A stretch of DNA of 36,156 nucleotides from CAWUKT01 sp963923035 (GCA_963923035.1 CAWUKT010000073.1:1-36156), one strand, 5' to 3'; counted from the first letter of the stretch, positions 1 through 8,773 are shown. Numbers and translations are program-made. The notes: a model not told the origin generated them from the letters alone.

Positions 1-201
1 CAATGGGGGCGATGGGCAATGGGATTTGGGTTTGAGACAGGGGGATAAAGGGGTGGGGAGAATGAATGGAGGGCGGAGGGAAATGAATTGGGCTTTGAGG
101 TGGGTGAATTAGGGAAATATGCAAATGAACCAATGAAAGAATAGGAAAATGAAGTCCTAGAGGCGAGTGGATTCTATTTCGGAGACAGCTTTCCCACCTC
201 A

Positions 202-289
202 GCTTTCGGGGAACTTAGTTCCCCGAAACGAAAACAGGGCCGTCAGGCCGCCCAGTGGGCATTTTGGTGGAAGCAACTTCCACCAAAGC
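202..289. repeat. Hairpin repeat copy A (88 bp)
   Basis: This is the clearest copy of a modular repeat made of three inverted repeats. Hairpin 1 (204-228) has perfect 12-bp arms, TTTCGGGGAACT and AGTTCCCCGAAA, around one base. The middle module (238-249) is GGCCGTCAGGCC. Hairpin 2 (263-287) has 11-bp arms, TTTGGTGGAAG and CTTCCACCAAA, around CAA. Copy C at 941-1028 has the same length and agrees at roughly 70 of 88 positions by my count. A degenerate further start (CGCTTTCGTGGAAG, 306-319) follows. Bases 1-200 hold no gene that I can support, and nothing else is recognisable there. Confidence 0.8.
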
Positions 290-533
290 TATCCTGATTA
301 AAACTCGCTTTCGTGGAAGCTGCCTTTGGGACAGCCTCCCCCCTAAAGGCCGCAAATACATTTACAGCCCCCTGACACAAAGCGTACGTTGATTCCAAAC
401 CGAATAATATTTTGGATCTGAAAATCAACTGTTTAGCTCTTTATTCATAGCCCTGCCCCAAAAGGAATTGCACCCGTACCCCAAATGATTTTTATTGGCC
501 CCAAATTCAACCTCAATTCAAGATAACAGATTC

Positions 534-803
534 ATGAAAAAGAAATTTACTGTTCTGGCAATGGCCCTAGGCTTCGTATGCTTACTGTTCGCTGGAAACC
601 TCAACTCGAAAACGGTTGCGGTGGAGTCCAGTCATATCTCAACGTATGATGAATGTGATCAAGTCTTCTGGATCACGTATGACCGTGTCTACCGTGATGT
701 CCTCCTGGCAACTGGAAACGCGGTTTGGGCAGATATCATGGCCGAAATAGTAGCGGACCAAGCTGAAAAAGACTGCCGAGCGTTAGAGGGAGGAGGGTTC
801 TAA
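534..803 (+). CDS. Small exported protein of unknown function
   Basis: An 89-residue protein. I chose the ATG at 534 over an upstream TTG at 495 because it gives a classic signal peptide: MKKKF, then a hydrophobic stretch (about residues 6-20), with probable cleavage near residue 25. The mature part is acidic, about 60 residues, with two Cys (in DECDQVF and KDCRALE) that could form a disulfide after export. I do not recognise the family. The gene stands alone, and hairpin repeats lie on both sides: copy A ends about 245 bases upstream and copy B begins about 16 bases after the stop. The repeat may therefore act as its terminator. The preceding stretch has no strong Shine-Dalgarno sequence, as is usual in Bacteroidota. 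Confidence 0.6.
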   Translation: MKKKFTVLAMALGFVCLLFAGNLNSKTVAVESSHISTYDECDQVFWITYDRVYRDVLLATGNAVWADIMAEIVADQAEKDCRALEGGGF

Positions 804-818
804 TCCCAGAGAAGTTCT

Positions 819-902
819 TGGCGGAAGTTGCTTCCCTGAAAAGCAAAGAGGGCCATCAGGTCACTCAAGTAGCATTTTGGTGGAAGCAACTTCCACCAAA
901 GC
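819..902. repeat. Hairpin repeat copy B
   Basis: Same order of modules as copy A. Hairpin 1 is a variant, GGAAG-TTG-CTTCC (823-835). The middle module is GGCCATCAGGTC. Hairpin 2 (876-900) is base-for-base identical to that of copy A. It starts 16 bases after the stop codon of the small exported protein. Confidence 0.75.
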
Positions 903-940
903 AAAAATAGTCAGTGGGCGCGTCCAACTTGCCCGCCTCC

Positions 941-1069
941 GCTTTCGTGGAACTAAGTTCCACGGAACGTCAATCGGGCCGCAAGGCCGCCAAATGGGCA
1001 GTTTGGTAAAAACAATATCCACCAAAGCCAAAATGATCCCCGTTCCATTTCGCGGAACCCAGTTCCACC
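941..1069. repeat. Hairpin repeat copy C plus partial copy D
   Basis: Copy C (941-1028) has hairpin 1 CGTGGAACT-A-AGTTCCACG (946-964), middle module GGGCCGCAAGGCCGCC, and a decayed hairpin 2 that keeps only the outer TTTGGT/ACCAAA (1002-1026). Relative to copy A, one G-C pair of hairpin 1 is a T-A pair here, so both partners changed. Partial copy D (1041-1069) keeps only GGAAC-CCA-GTTCC (1053-1065) and ends about 18 bases from the stop of the convergent gene at 1087. Copies B to D thus fill the whole gap between two convergent genes. Confidence 0.75.
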
Positions 1070-1086
1070 TACAACCAATACATGAA

Positions 1087-2649
1087 TCAGGTAGATACAA
1101 GAGCTTCCCGCATCAGCACCAGAAAGCTCCGGCCTTCTACTTTCGATTGCAACCAGGTCGGGAGGTCCAGGGAATTCAACAACATCTGCTCCTTGGGGTC
1201 TTGTTTCAGGGCCTCGACTTCCCCGGTCAATTGGGCGAGTCGGGCGTGGTGCTCCGCGCCCGGAGGGAGATTCGCCATCTCTAAAAAGGCCTCCATCAGG
1301 ACGAGTTCCGTCTGATAGTACTTCCCTTCGGCATTGTGTTCCCGTTTCAAATTCGTGATCAGATAGGCCAGGAGGTCGAAGTTCCCCAATTCGAAATGGG
1401 TCAGGAGGTGGAGAATACGCGTCGCCATGTGGATCGCGACCGGCACCCGGGACTTGGGCTCATTGAGCACCCGGTTGGTCCACCGCAGAGCCAACTTCCA
1501 ATCCTCTTGGTAAAAATGAAACAGGCTGAAATAATGGTACAACAACATCCGCACATTGTGGTGGATGAGGGGCTGGTAGGTATCGATGAATTGTTCGATT
1601 TCAGGTAGGTCCGGGGCAATGCGGTCGAGCTCCAATTGCTCGAGGGCCCGGCGAAAACGGGCCCGGTACAGGGTGATGACCTGAACCGAGCGGTACTGCG
1701 GTTGAACCAGGCGTCCCATGATCCGATCATCGGCCATGGTCGCCTCCATCTTGGCCACATACCGGTCGAATAAATCGAAGCGCCCCAACTGATTCGCCGC
1801 CGCCAGGATGCGCAGGATCGCCCCCGAGTAATGTCCGGGATAGGAGGAGATGAGATCGGGGTGCCCCTCCATCAATTGGACGATCCGCCGGTCCAGTCGA
1901 CTCGACCGCTGGAAATCCCCGTCCCGAAAGATGGCCAGCACACTGCGGTAGGCATAAAGCAAGACCTTTCCCAGAGGGCTCATGGGCAGGTCGTAGCTGC
2001 TTGCAATTCCCTCCAATACCTCAAAGAGGCGGTCCAACTCCTGCTTCCGACCTGTCACAATGGTCAAATTGTGCACTTCCCGCTGGGTATAGTGGTGCAG
2101 CCGGAGCAATCGCCACTGAGCCATCAATTCTGCCATGATCGACTCAAAATCAACCTTGTCGGGCGTGATCCAGTCCTGGGCCGCCTCTGAATCCCGCATC
2201 GCCATTTCCATTTCGGCCTCCACGACCGGCACCAGAAACGACAACAACTCGGTCCGACGGGCCTTTTTACGAGCCTTACCCAACTCCTGGCGGGCCAACG
2301 GATAGATTTTCTTGCCCATGAGAATCTTCCCATTGATCAGACTCACCATCACCTCGGACGCAGGCAACTTGTCCTGGTAATAGCCCCGCAGCGACCGCAT
2401 CAATTGGGTATAGAGGTAATGCTTGCGGTAGGCAAACTTCTTTCGGATTTGGGCCGGAGCTTCTCCACTTCGCCGCGCCCATTGGCGTACCAAGGTCGGC
2501 TCATCGTAGGTTTCGGCCTTGTTCAACAGATCGAACAGGGTGAGATAGCCTTTGTCCCCTCCCTGGGAACCGGCCTGGATGCGGAAAAAACGTTTTTCCG
2601 GGGGAGCGAGACTCTTGATCAATGAAAATAAATGTTCTGGATTTCGCAT
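1087..2649 (-). CDS. Helical-repeat (TPR-like) protein, unknown function
   Basis: A 520-residue protein that starts at a clear ATG (2649). It has no signal peptide or membrane segment and should be cytoplasmic. It is Leu-, Arg- and Gln-rich with regularly spaced amphipathic helices throughout, such as the stretches around GKARKKARRTELLSFL and WKLALRWTNRVLNEP. This resembles a TPR or related alpha-solenoid scaffold, but I cannot place a canonical TPR consensus with confidence. The N-terminus (LFSLIKSLAPPEKRFFRI) resembles proteins of similar size that I associate with Saprospiria genomes and that have no assigned role. It is monocistronic and convergent with the small exported gene; the hairpin repeats lie just after its stop. 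The function is unknown; protein-protein interaction is the only reasonable inference. Confidence 0.75.
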   Translation of the reverse strand: MRNPEHLFSLIKSLAPPEKRFFRIQAGSQGGDKGYLTLFDLLNKAETYDEPTLVRQWARRSGEAPAQIRKKFAYRKHYLYTQLMRSLRGYYQDKLPASEVMVSLINGKILMGKKIYPLARQELGKARKKARRTELLSFLVPVVEAEMEMAMRDSEAAQDWITPDKVDFESIMAELMAQWRLLRLHHYTQREVHNLTIVTGRKQELDRLFEVLEGIASSYDLPMSPLGKVLLYAYRSVLAIFRDGDFQRSSRLDRRIVQLMEGHPDLISSYPGHYSGAILRILAAANQLGRFDLFDRYVAKMEATMADDRIMGRLVQPQYRSVQVITLYRARFRRALEQLELDRIAPDLPEIEQFIDTYQPLIHHNVRMLLYHYFSLFHFYQEDWKLALRWTNRVLNEPKSRVPVAIHMATRILHLLTHFELGNFDLLAYLITNLKREHNAEGKYYQTELVLMEAFLEMANLPPGAEHHARLAQLTGEVEALKQDPKEQMLLNSLDLPTWLQSKVEGRSFLVLMREALVST

Positions 2650-3103
2650 TGGATGCCCAATCTACACGCGGTCGAAAATTGACATGGGAATGATACTCAA
2701 ATCCGCTTCAGGCTTCAAGAAACAGTTCAGAATGGCCTTTTGAGGAGCTTGAGGGAGAAACAGGTGTCGGGTAAACGACGCAAAAAAAGAGCTGTCAGAC
2801 CCAATCTAAATGGAATATTGGCTGGAAAAAGGATGGGACGGAGTGGATATTGGTACTGTAACAATCACCCGGCAGTGGCCCACCACTGCTCCACCGCACG
2901 GCTCGGTCATCTACCGGATTTTTTTAGTGACGTCACTCATTTTTCCACCTCAAAACCGACGCTTATGATCCCGACCACTGCTGAACCTTTCAGTTGTGGC
3001 CCCCAACAGGTCTACATTCTGGATATGGTAACCCTGATTTCCTGATGCTACCCCCTATTTCTTTCGTTGCGCATTTTTTTCAACCTACTCAACCCCAAAA
3101 ACC
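2650..3103. other. Gene-free intergenic region with a 12-bp palindrome
   Basis: This is a 454-base gap between divergent genes. The only structure I see is a perfect 12-bp palindrome, AGTGACGTCACT (2927-2938), flanked by T-rich sequence, and a GCGCATTTTTTT stretch (3069-3080) 24 bases before the next start codon. A short open frame (2740-3045) has no protein-like character and I do not call it. Confidence 0.5.
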
Positions 3104-3862
3104 ATGAAAAACAAGATTCAATTCGCCATCCGTTCCTTGCTGCTGCTCTCACTTCCGGCCTTGCTGCTGATGAGTTGCCAAAAAGAGACCGACGAGCTGA
3201 CCGGTGATGGCTCCGGGGCGGCGTCCCTCCAGGCCTCGACCAGTCCCTGTACCTACGAAGGGACCTTTTCCCTCCTTCAGGCCAATGCTTCCCGCATCCC
3301 TCTGGAAGATTTGATTGTGGAGGGAGAAAAAACCTCGGACAACAGCATCTATTTCCAGGAAATTACCGATGGAAGTCTGGTCAACAATTTTTGCAATACC
3401 CTCCCGGTGGAAGAAGTGCGCATCCGGTTCTACTACCAGCAGTTGGCGGGTCAGTACACGGTGGCCGACTGGCAGGCAGGGATTGATGTCACTGATTTGG
3501 TGGCCCTCATTGCCCACATCAATGGCACCCAACCGTTCACCTCTTTCCGGGAATTCCTGGCGGCCGATGCCAATGGTGACGGCGCCATCAATGTCCAGGA
3601 CGTGATCGTCATTCAATCCCTGATTGTTCAGAACCAGGTGAGGTTTGCCACCCTCGGGGCCTGCAATCCGATCAACCAACCCGTCCTGGTCGTGCAGGAA
3701 TCGGTCTACGACCAGTTCAATGCCCAGAGCAATTTCGGGGCGGACAAGCTGATCGAGACTTATGACCTCAACTGCCTGATCGCGGGTGGCAATGGACAGC
3801 CGGTCACCATCGACGGAGTCGGCGTCAAGCGGGGTGATGTCAATGGCAGTTGGACTCCCTGA
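3104..3862 (+). CDS. Lipoprotein with dockerin-like repeat
   Basis: A 252-residue secreted lipoprotein. The N-terminus MKNK is followed by a hydrophobic core and a lipobox LLMSC, with the lipidated Cys at residue 25. Residues after about 120 contain a dockerin type I-like pair: an upper half (IDVTDLVALIAHING) and an EF-hand-like calcium loop DANGDGAINVQD followed by VIVIQSLIV. The protein ends in RGDVNGSW, another dockerin-like fragment. Dockerins bind cohesins in cellulosomes, but related modules are common in Bacteroidota surface proteins without cellulosomes, so a calcium-binding surface module is the safer reading. It sits upstream of the broken T9SS protease gene, 265 bases away, and has its own terminator. 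The Met at 3104 is the only start that gives the lipoprotein signal. Confidence 0.8.
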   Translation: MKNKIQFAIRSLLLLSLPALLLMSCQKETDELTGDGSGAASLQASTSPCTYEGTFSLLQANASRIPLEDLIVEGEKTSDNSIYFQEITDGSLVNNFCNTLPVEEVRIRFYYQQLAGQYTVADWQAGIDVTDLVALIAHINGTQPFTSFREFLAADANGDGAINVQDVIVIQSLIVQNQVRFATLGACNPINQPVLVVQESVYDQFNAQSNFGADKLIETYDLNCLIAGGNGQPVTIDGVGVKRGDVNGSWTP

Positions 3863-3890
3863 GCCAGCGACCTATGACGGACGATTTCAG

Positions 3891-3923
3891 CGGCGCGGCC
3901 CTTCGGGGTGGCGCCGTTTTATT
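3891..3923 (+). terminator. Rho-independent terminator with UUCG loop
   Basis: Stem CGGCGC (3891-3896) pairs with GCGCCG (3911-3916). It continues after one mismatch through GCCC/GGGT and is closed by a C(UUCG)G tetraloop (3901-3906). A TTTTATT run follows. It lies 29 bases after the lipoprotein stop. Confidence 0.75.
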
Positions 3924-4127
3924 GTTCTATCCGGGTGGGGCATGGAAGGAGAACGGGAGAAATACCTGGAACCGGGCGGGACGGGATCAGCCCTCCTCCT
4001 TTCCATGGCCTCCCTCCCATTGTCAAGTCTCTGTTTTTTCTCGCCATTCTTACAACAGGCCCAAAAGGAGGTGAAATTGAGTCAAAAAATGTATTAATTA
4101 CAGTAAGCAATCTTCATTCGTAGTCCC

Positions 4128-6472
4128 ATGAAATCCTTTTTGTTCTGTTGTCTTGCCCTTCTCACCCTATCCGTCGGAGCCCAGGGTCCCGGCAGTATTG
4201 TTTCGGGGGTAGAAAAGGTCTATGTCAGCATCGACCCCAGCGAACTGGTTGCTTCGGGGCCAGGGGTGACGCCTCTGGTGTCCAGTGTGCCCTGCGATCG
4301 TCCCGTGCAGCATTTGGTCATGGCGTCGACTTATCAGGATGGCCGCGCAGTGGTCCTCGGCCATGATGCCATCCCCGCCAACAGCAATATCGTCCAGTTG
4401 GACAATCTCCCGCTAATGGTAAATGCAATAGACTGGCTTAACAATGGAAATGCCAAGCGGGTGGCCTTTAAACCCGGCCTGATGACTTCCGGGGCAACCA
4501 GCCTGTTCTTCAGCAGCCTCACCAACAACGGATACACCATCAATACCTTCGGGGGGCCATCACCCCGGCGCCTCTTGCCAATGCAGACATCCTTATCCTG
4601 GGGAATGACTGGAATGGAGGAGCCAACTATACCTTGGCCGAGTTGGCGGTCATTGAAAGTTTCGTCGCCAATGGCGGGGGCATCCTGATCGCTGGCCGGG
4701 GCAGCACTTTTCCCAACGGCCTGAACAGCTATCCCATGAATTCCGTCGCCAAACTATTTGGAATTTCCTATACCCAGCTGACCATCTACTCTCCCTTCCA
4801 ACTCAATGGAGCTCCCGTGTTTACGAACCTCTACCCGGACAATGTCAACAATACCCTGCCCTATTGTCCCTCCCCTTTCTGGGAAACCAATTATGAACGG
4901 GGGGAACATTTGCGGGTCCTGCGGCTGGCCGTGTCGACCATGGGGGAATATACCCAACAGCAAGGAGGAGTGGCCGCCACAAGCGCCCAGTTCGGTCCCT
5001 GGCTGGAGGCCATCAATGAGACCTACGGACGTGAATATTGTGTTCGCTTTGAACTGGTCTCCAACAACGACGACCTCATTTTCCCGGACCCCTCCACCGA
5101 TCCCTGGCCCACCCTACCCAATGGGTCGGTGGGCTGTTTCAATGCGAATCTCATCCACAATCGGCAGGCCACGGTCATCGACAGTGCCATTGGCGCGGTC
5201 AATTATGACCTCAGCCATGTGATTGCCGGGACGCCTTACGGGGGTGGATGCGCCGGGAACCTCAAGATAGGATTGTCGGCCGGATTGGATATTCCGGTAA
5301 CCCGGCACGAAATGGGGCACCAGTTTTTCCAGGTACATACCATCGCCAATCAAGGTCTCAACAATTACGAAACGGAAAATGGAGACTGGACCATACAGGG
5401 GGGAAATGGACAGGGATATGCCCACGCAGTCTCTTTCCATGAGCTCGCCGAGAACCTTGCCTGGGTCAATACCAATCTGGGGACCAAGATTCCCACGGGC
5501 AATTCCCTGCCGACTGTCCAGGTCGGACCGGATGTCGCCATTCCGCACGGTACCCCCTTTACGATTTCGGCGGTGGGCTCTGATGCCGATGCCAACGATT
5601 CACTGACTTATGTCTGGGACAATATGAGCCCGGGCAATACCCAGCTTCTTCCCCTTGGCAATGATTCCAAAGGGGCTTTGTTTTGGCGCCTCCTCCCTAC
5701 CCCGGATACCTTTCGAACTTTCCCCCGGATGGAGGATGTTGTCGCCAACAACAACTCCAATTCCCAGGAGCAGCTTCCGATCCAGGCCCGGGTCATGGAT
5801 ATTCGCGTGACGGTCAATGACAATCACCGCATTCTGTACCAGGGGGAAATGGTCAATGCGAGTGGGATTTCATCGGATGATATCCGGCTGAGGGTGGCCG
5901 CCGCCGGGCCTTTTGAGGTGACGAGTCAGGCCAGTAGTGGTTTGGTATTGAGTGGCGGGGCAATGGAAACAGTCACCTGGAATGTGAATGGGACCGATAC
6001 CCTCCCGGTCAATACGCAAACGGTTTCCATTTACCTGTCCTTGGACAGTGGATTTACCTATCCCTATACCCTGGCGGCCTCCGTCCCCAATTCAGGATCC
6101 TATCAGGTGGTCCTGCCGAATATCGATGCTCCCTCGGCCCGCATCAAGGTTGCTGCGGACAGCAATATCTATTTCGATTTGAATGCGGCGGTCTTTGAAA
6201 TTGAGATGACCACGGTGGGTGTCCCCGCCGCCGCCGAATTGGCTACCATTTCGCTGGTTCCGAATCCCGCCCAGGATGAGGTGCGGCTCCACGGGGTTGG
6301 GACGAAACGGGTCACGGTCCAGGTGATGGATGTATTGGGGCGGCTGCGGCTGGATGTGGGGGAACGGGACCACTTCGATGTCTCGTCCCTGAGTCCAGGG
6401 ACCTATTTCGTTCGGATTTCCAGCGTGAAATCCGGCGCCCAGGCCCAGCGGAGGCTGGTGATTGTGAAATAG
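4128..6472 (+). pseudogene. T9SS-exported metalloprotease, frameshifted at a G6 run
   Basis: Two overlapping frames together encode one secreted protein of about 780 residues. Frame 1 starts at ATG 4128 with a signal peptide ending near VGAQ. At 4551-4556 there is a run of six G; adding one G gives continuous protein-like sequence (GGAITPAPLANADILIL) into the second frame. The second frame carries HEMGHQFFQVH (about residue 394 of the corrected protein), which fits the metzincin zinc-ligand spacing HExxHxxxxxH but has Phe where the usual Gly stands. Downstream come Ig-like or PKD-like repeats and a T9SS type A sorting domain (SLVPNPAQDEV ... LSPGTYFVRI) that ends in QRRLVIVK. As sequenced, the first frame stops at 4688 and no full protein is made. 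The cause could be a sequencing error, a real mutation, or slippage-based on/off switching; the sequence alone cannot decide. Confidence 0.8.
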
Positions 6473-6488
6473 GTCTGTTCATCGGTCC

Positions 6489-6592
6489 GAGTCTTTGTGG
6501 AATTGCCTTCGCGGAACTTGGTTCCGTGAAAAGCATATCTGTTGTCCTGGCGAATGCCAGGGCCTTTTGGTCGGAGTCATTCCCACCCAAGC
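6489..6592. repeat. Hairpin repeat copy E (diverged)
   Basis: A diverged member of the same family, starting 17 bases after the stop of the protease gene. Hairpin 1 is CGGAAC-TTG-GTTCCG (6512-6526). The middle module is a different but equally palindromic CCTGGC-GAAT-GCCAGG (6546-6561). A decayed hairpin 2 begins TTTTGGTCGG and closes with an imperfect CCCACCCAAGCG (6581-6592). It lies 5.5 kb from the other copies, so the family is dispersed and not only a local tandem. Confidence 0.6.
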
Positions 6593-6752
6593 GAAAACGG
6601 ATTGCGTAAAACATCAATTTACCTATCATTTTTCGACATACTCACGCCAGAATTTGACCACCATAATCCTATTTTCTCGCTCTATTCGCTTTGGTCCGGG
6701 GTTTGCCATCTACAAGGCGTAACTGATTCTTTAACCCTAAACCAAAAGTTCT

Positions 6753-6872
6753 ATGAGCAATCAAACAACTCCCCCGAAGCAGCCGCAACCGCAACCCAAT
6801 TGGCCAGCCAAAAAGCCGGGCAAGAAATCGGGAGGCGGCCGGGACAACAATCCGCCCAAGCGGAAGAAGTGA
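6753..6872 (+). CDS. 39-residue Lys/Pro-rich mini-protein
   Basis: The ATG at 6753 opens a 39-residue frame that ends at TGA 6870-6872. It is rich in Pro, Gln, Lys and Gly (starting MSNQTTPPKQPQPQP, ending PPKRKK), basic, with no signal peptide and probably disordered. Two things support it being a real gene: a strong terminator follows within 10 bases, and its leader matches that of the mini-gene at 10270. Both have AACTGATTCT, a 12-13 base gap, AAAAGT, three bases, then ATG. The protein starts are also alike. The function is unknown; a basic tail could suggest nucleic acid binding, but this is speculation. Confidence 0.6.
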   Translation: MSNQTTPPKQPQPQPNWPAKKPGKKSGGGRDNNPPKRKK

Positions 6873-6882
6873 GCTGAGTATC

Positions 6883-6914
6883 AATGCCGGTCGGGACCTC
6901 CGACCGGCATTTTC
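6883..6914 (+). terminator. Strong Rho-independent terminator
   Basis: Perfect 12-bp stem: AATGCCGGTCGG (6883-6894), loop GACCT, CCGACCGGCATT (6900-6911), then TT. It ends the transcript of the 39-residue mini-gene. Confidence 0.85.
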
Positions 6915-7035
6915 ATTGATCCTGTCCCCTACCTCATTTACCCACAGACATAGGATTCATGGTGGCTTTTTCCGAAATTTGTGCCGCATTTTTTTGAACC
7001 GTAGATCGGAGACAACTATACAACAACTGTACCCC

Positions 7036-8757
7036 ATGAATTTAAAGCCAGCCCTGAACCAAACCGCTCTCATCGCCCTCCTTCTGGTGATGGGACTCGC
7101 ATTCGGCACTGCCGCCGAAGCGCAGGTGGTCAAGACCTATACTACCGGAGACCTGTTCAAGAAGCGCCGGGAAAAGAAGGAAAAAGAGGAACAGGAGAAA
7201 CAAGCTGCCCTCGACGCCGAGGTAAAGAAGAATGCCGATGTCTGCACCGGCTTTTCCGACCAGGCCATTGAATGGGCCAATACCTTTAACCGGGCGTCTT
7301 CCTCCCTTGGCCTCCTGTTCAATAGCAACAATGATTTCTACGCGCCCAATATTGGAAAATTTGAAAAGGAGCTCAGTCAGCTGGACGGCCTTTTTCCCGA
7401 CACCAAAGTCCTTACCGAAGAAGCCTCAAAGCTGACCGCAGCTTGCCAGGACTGCCGCGACCGCGGCTTTACCCACCTGAATGAAAGCGGCTACAATATC
7501 CTCGCCGGGGTCGCCAATACCCTGGACAGCAAGTTTGGGAACGTAATGCCCAAGTTGGAAGCCAATAACCAGCGCACCCGGAAATACCTGTCCCTCGACC
7601 AAAGTTCCATCTTCGTCAATCAAGAGTCCGGCCCCATCAATCCCGACAAGGCCAAGGTCCAGTACGACCTTTTCAATCGGCTTTTGCCCTCGTTTAAGAT
7701 GTTGATGGAAATGGATCCGGGCCTGCAGAACAAGTACGGAACTCAACTCGCAGAGCTTGAAAAGAGCTACGGAGAAGTGGGATCCAAGCTGGGAGATATC
7801 CGGGATGCATTCTTCGTCAGCCCCTACCACAAGGAAAACGACAAGCACCTGGCCTTTGCCAAGGCGCCCATCCAGCCGGGTTCAGAAGCCAGCTCGGTGA
7901 ATCCGGTCTTCAAGCCCGGAGATCCAATCGCCTTCGCCATGTATACCCACGAGTCCTTCCGGGAAATTACCAGCTATACCTCCGGCAAGCTGAACTTCTA
8001 CATCGGCGATCAGTTCGTGGCCTCTCTTCCGGTCTGGCCGATGGGCAAAGATGGCGAGCGCGACGGTGGCTTTACCACCCGCCAGGTCATCTGGACCACC
8101 GCCGAGAAGAACCTGGAAGGGGGCGAAAACCGCTCCACGGCCATTGAGAAGTGGCTGCGGACCTGCGGCAAGCTGACGCCGGTGAAGCATACCATGAAGG
8201 TCGTCTACAGCCCCGAATACAGCACCAGCCGGATGGCCACCGGGACCCTCACGCTGGATTGTACCGGCATGAACGCCAATGGCCCGAATGCGTTTGTGAA
8301 GTTGGCCGACGCCATCGACAAGACGCGTCAGGAACAATTCGAAGACAAATTCCTCGACGGCTACGAATTCAAGAACGAATACAACAGCTCTGCCATGCGG
8401 GCTTCGGTCCAGCGGATGCTGGTGGAGGCTGGTAAGGGCAAGGTGAAGCGGGCCAAGGTCTACTTTACCGACCACCTCTGGACGGTCGTAACCAATGAGT
8501 TCGGCGTCCACAAGTACCGCTATCTGCCCTTCGAATATCTCCTCGAAGACCAGGCGGGCAATGTCTACGTGGGGAACAGCAGCATCAGCGAGGACCCGCT
8601 TACGAATGGCAGCTTCGATACCCAGAGCCGGGAACTGGATGATTTCATCCTGACGAATTACGGCGATGGCGACCTGGAAGATGGCTCGGGCGGCCTGCAT
8701 CCGAACTACGGCAAGCAGTGGAAGGTCACGCGCTCGAAGGTAGAGAAGTACCTGTAA
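7036..8757 (+). CDS. Exported protein of unknown function, coiled N-terminus
   Basis: A 573-residue protein from ATG 7036; the frame is open upstream, but only this Met gives a signal peptide (MNLKPALNQTALIALLL ... AEAQ, cleavage near residue 30). Directly after it comes a highly charged Lys/Glu helix (FKKRREKKEKEEQEKQ), likely coiled coil. Two Cys pairs (DVCTGF, ACQDCRD) could be disulfides. The middle is helical; from about residue 310 it is mixed alpha/beta (around GDPIAFAMYTHESF). There is no T9SS sorting domain and no lipobox, so it is probably periplasmic. I do not recognise the family. A GCATTTTTTT stretch (6986-6995) precedes the start, and a near-consensus -7 element GAAATTTG lies at 6974-6981. 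It is monocistronic and closed by a strong terminator. Confidence 0.85.
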   Translation: MNLKPALNQTALIALLLVMGLAFGTAAEAQVVKTYTTGDLFKKRREKKEKEEQEKQAALDAEVKKNADVCTGFSDQAIEWANTFNRASSSLGLLFNSNNDFYAPNIGKFEKELSQLDGLFPDTKVLTEEASKLTAACQDCRDRGFTHLNESGYNILAGVANTLDSKFGNVMPKLEANNQRTRKYLSLDQSSIFVNQESGPINPDKAKVQYDLFNRLLPSFKMLMEMDPGLQNKYGTQLAELEKSYGEVGSKLGDIRDAFFVSPYHKENDKHLAFAKAPIQPGSEASSVNPVFKPGDPIAFAMYTHESFREITSYTSGKLNFYIGDQFVASLPVWPMGKDGERDGGFTTRQVIWTTAEKNLEGGENRSTAIEKWLRTCGKLTPVKHTMKVVYSPEYSTSRMATGTLTLDCTGMNANGPNAFVKLADAIDKTRQEQFEDKFLDGYEFKNEYNSSAMRASVQRMLVEAGKGKVKRAKVYFTDHLWTVVTNEFGVHKYRYLPFEYLLEDQAGNVYVGNSSISEDPLTNGSFDTQSRELDDFILTNYGDGDLEDGSGGLHPNYGKQWKVTRSKVEKYL

Positions 8758-8773
8758 GGGAAAGCCCTTTGCG

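Noticed and set aside
202..1069. The hairpin repeats as a CRISPR array
   Set aside because: Copies are palindromic, diverged, unevenly spaced and not separated by uniform spacers; no cas genes are present.
2740..3045. A 101-codon plus-strand frame in the intergenic region
   Set aside because: No domain, odd composition, and it spans the palindrome and promoter region.
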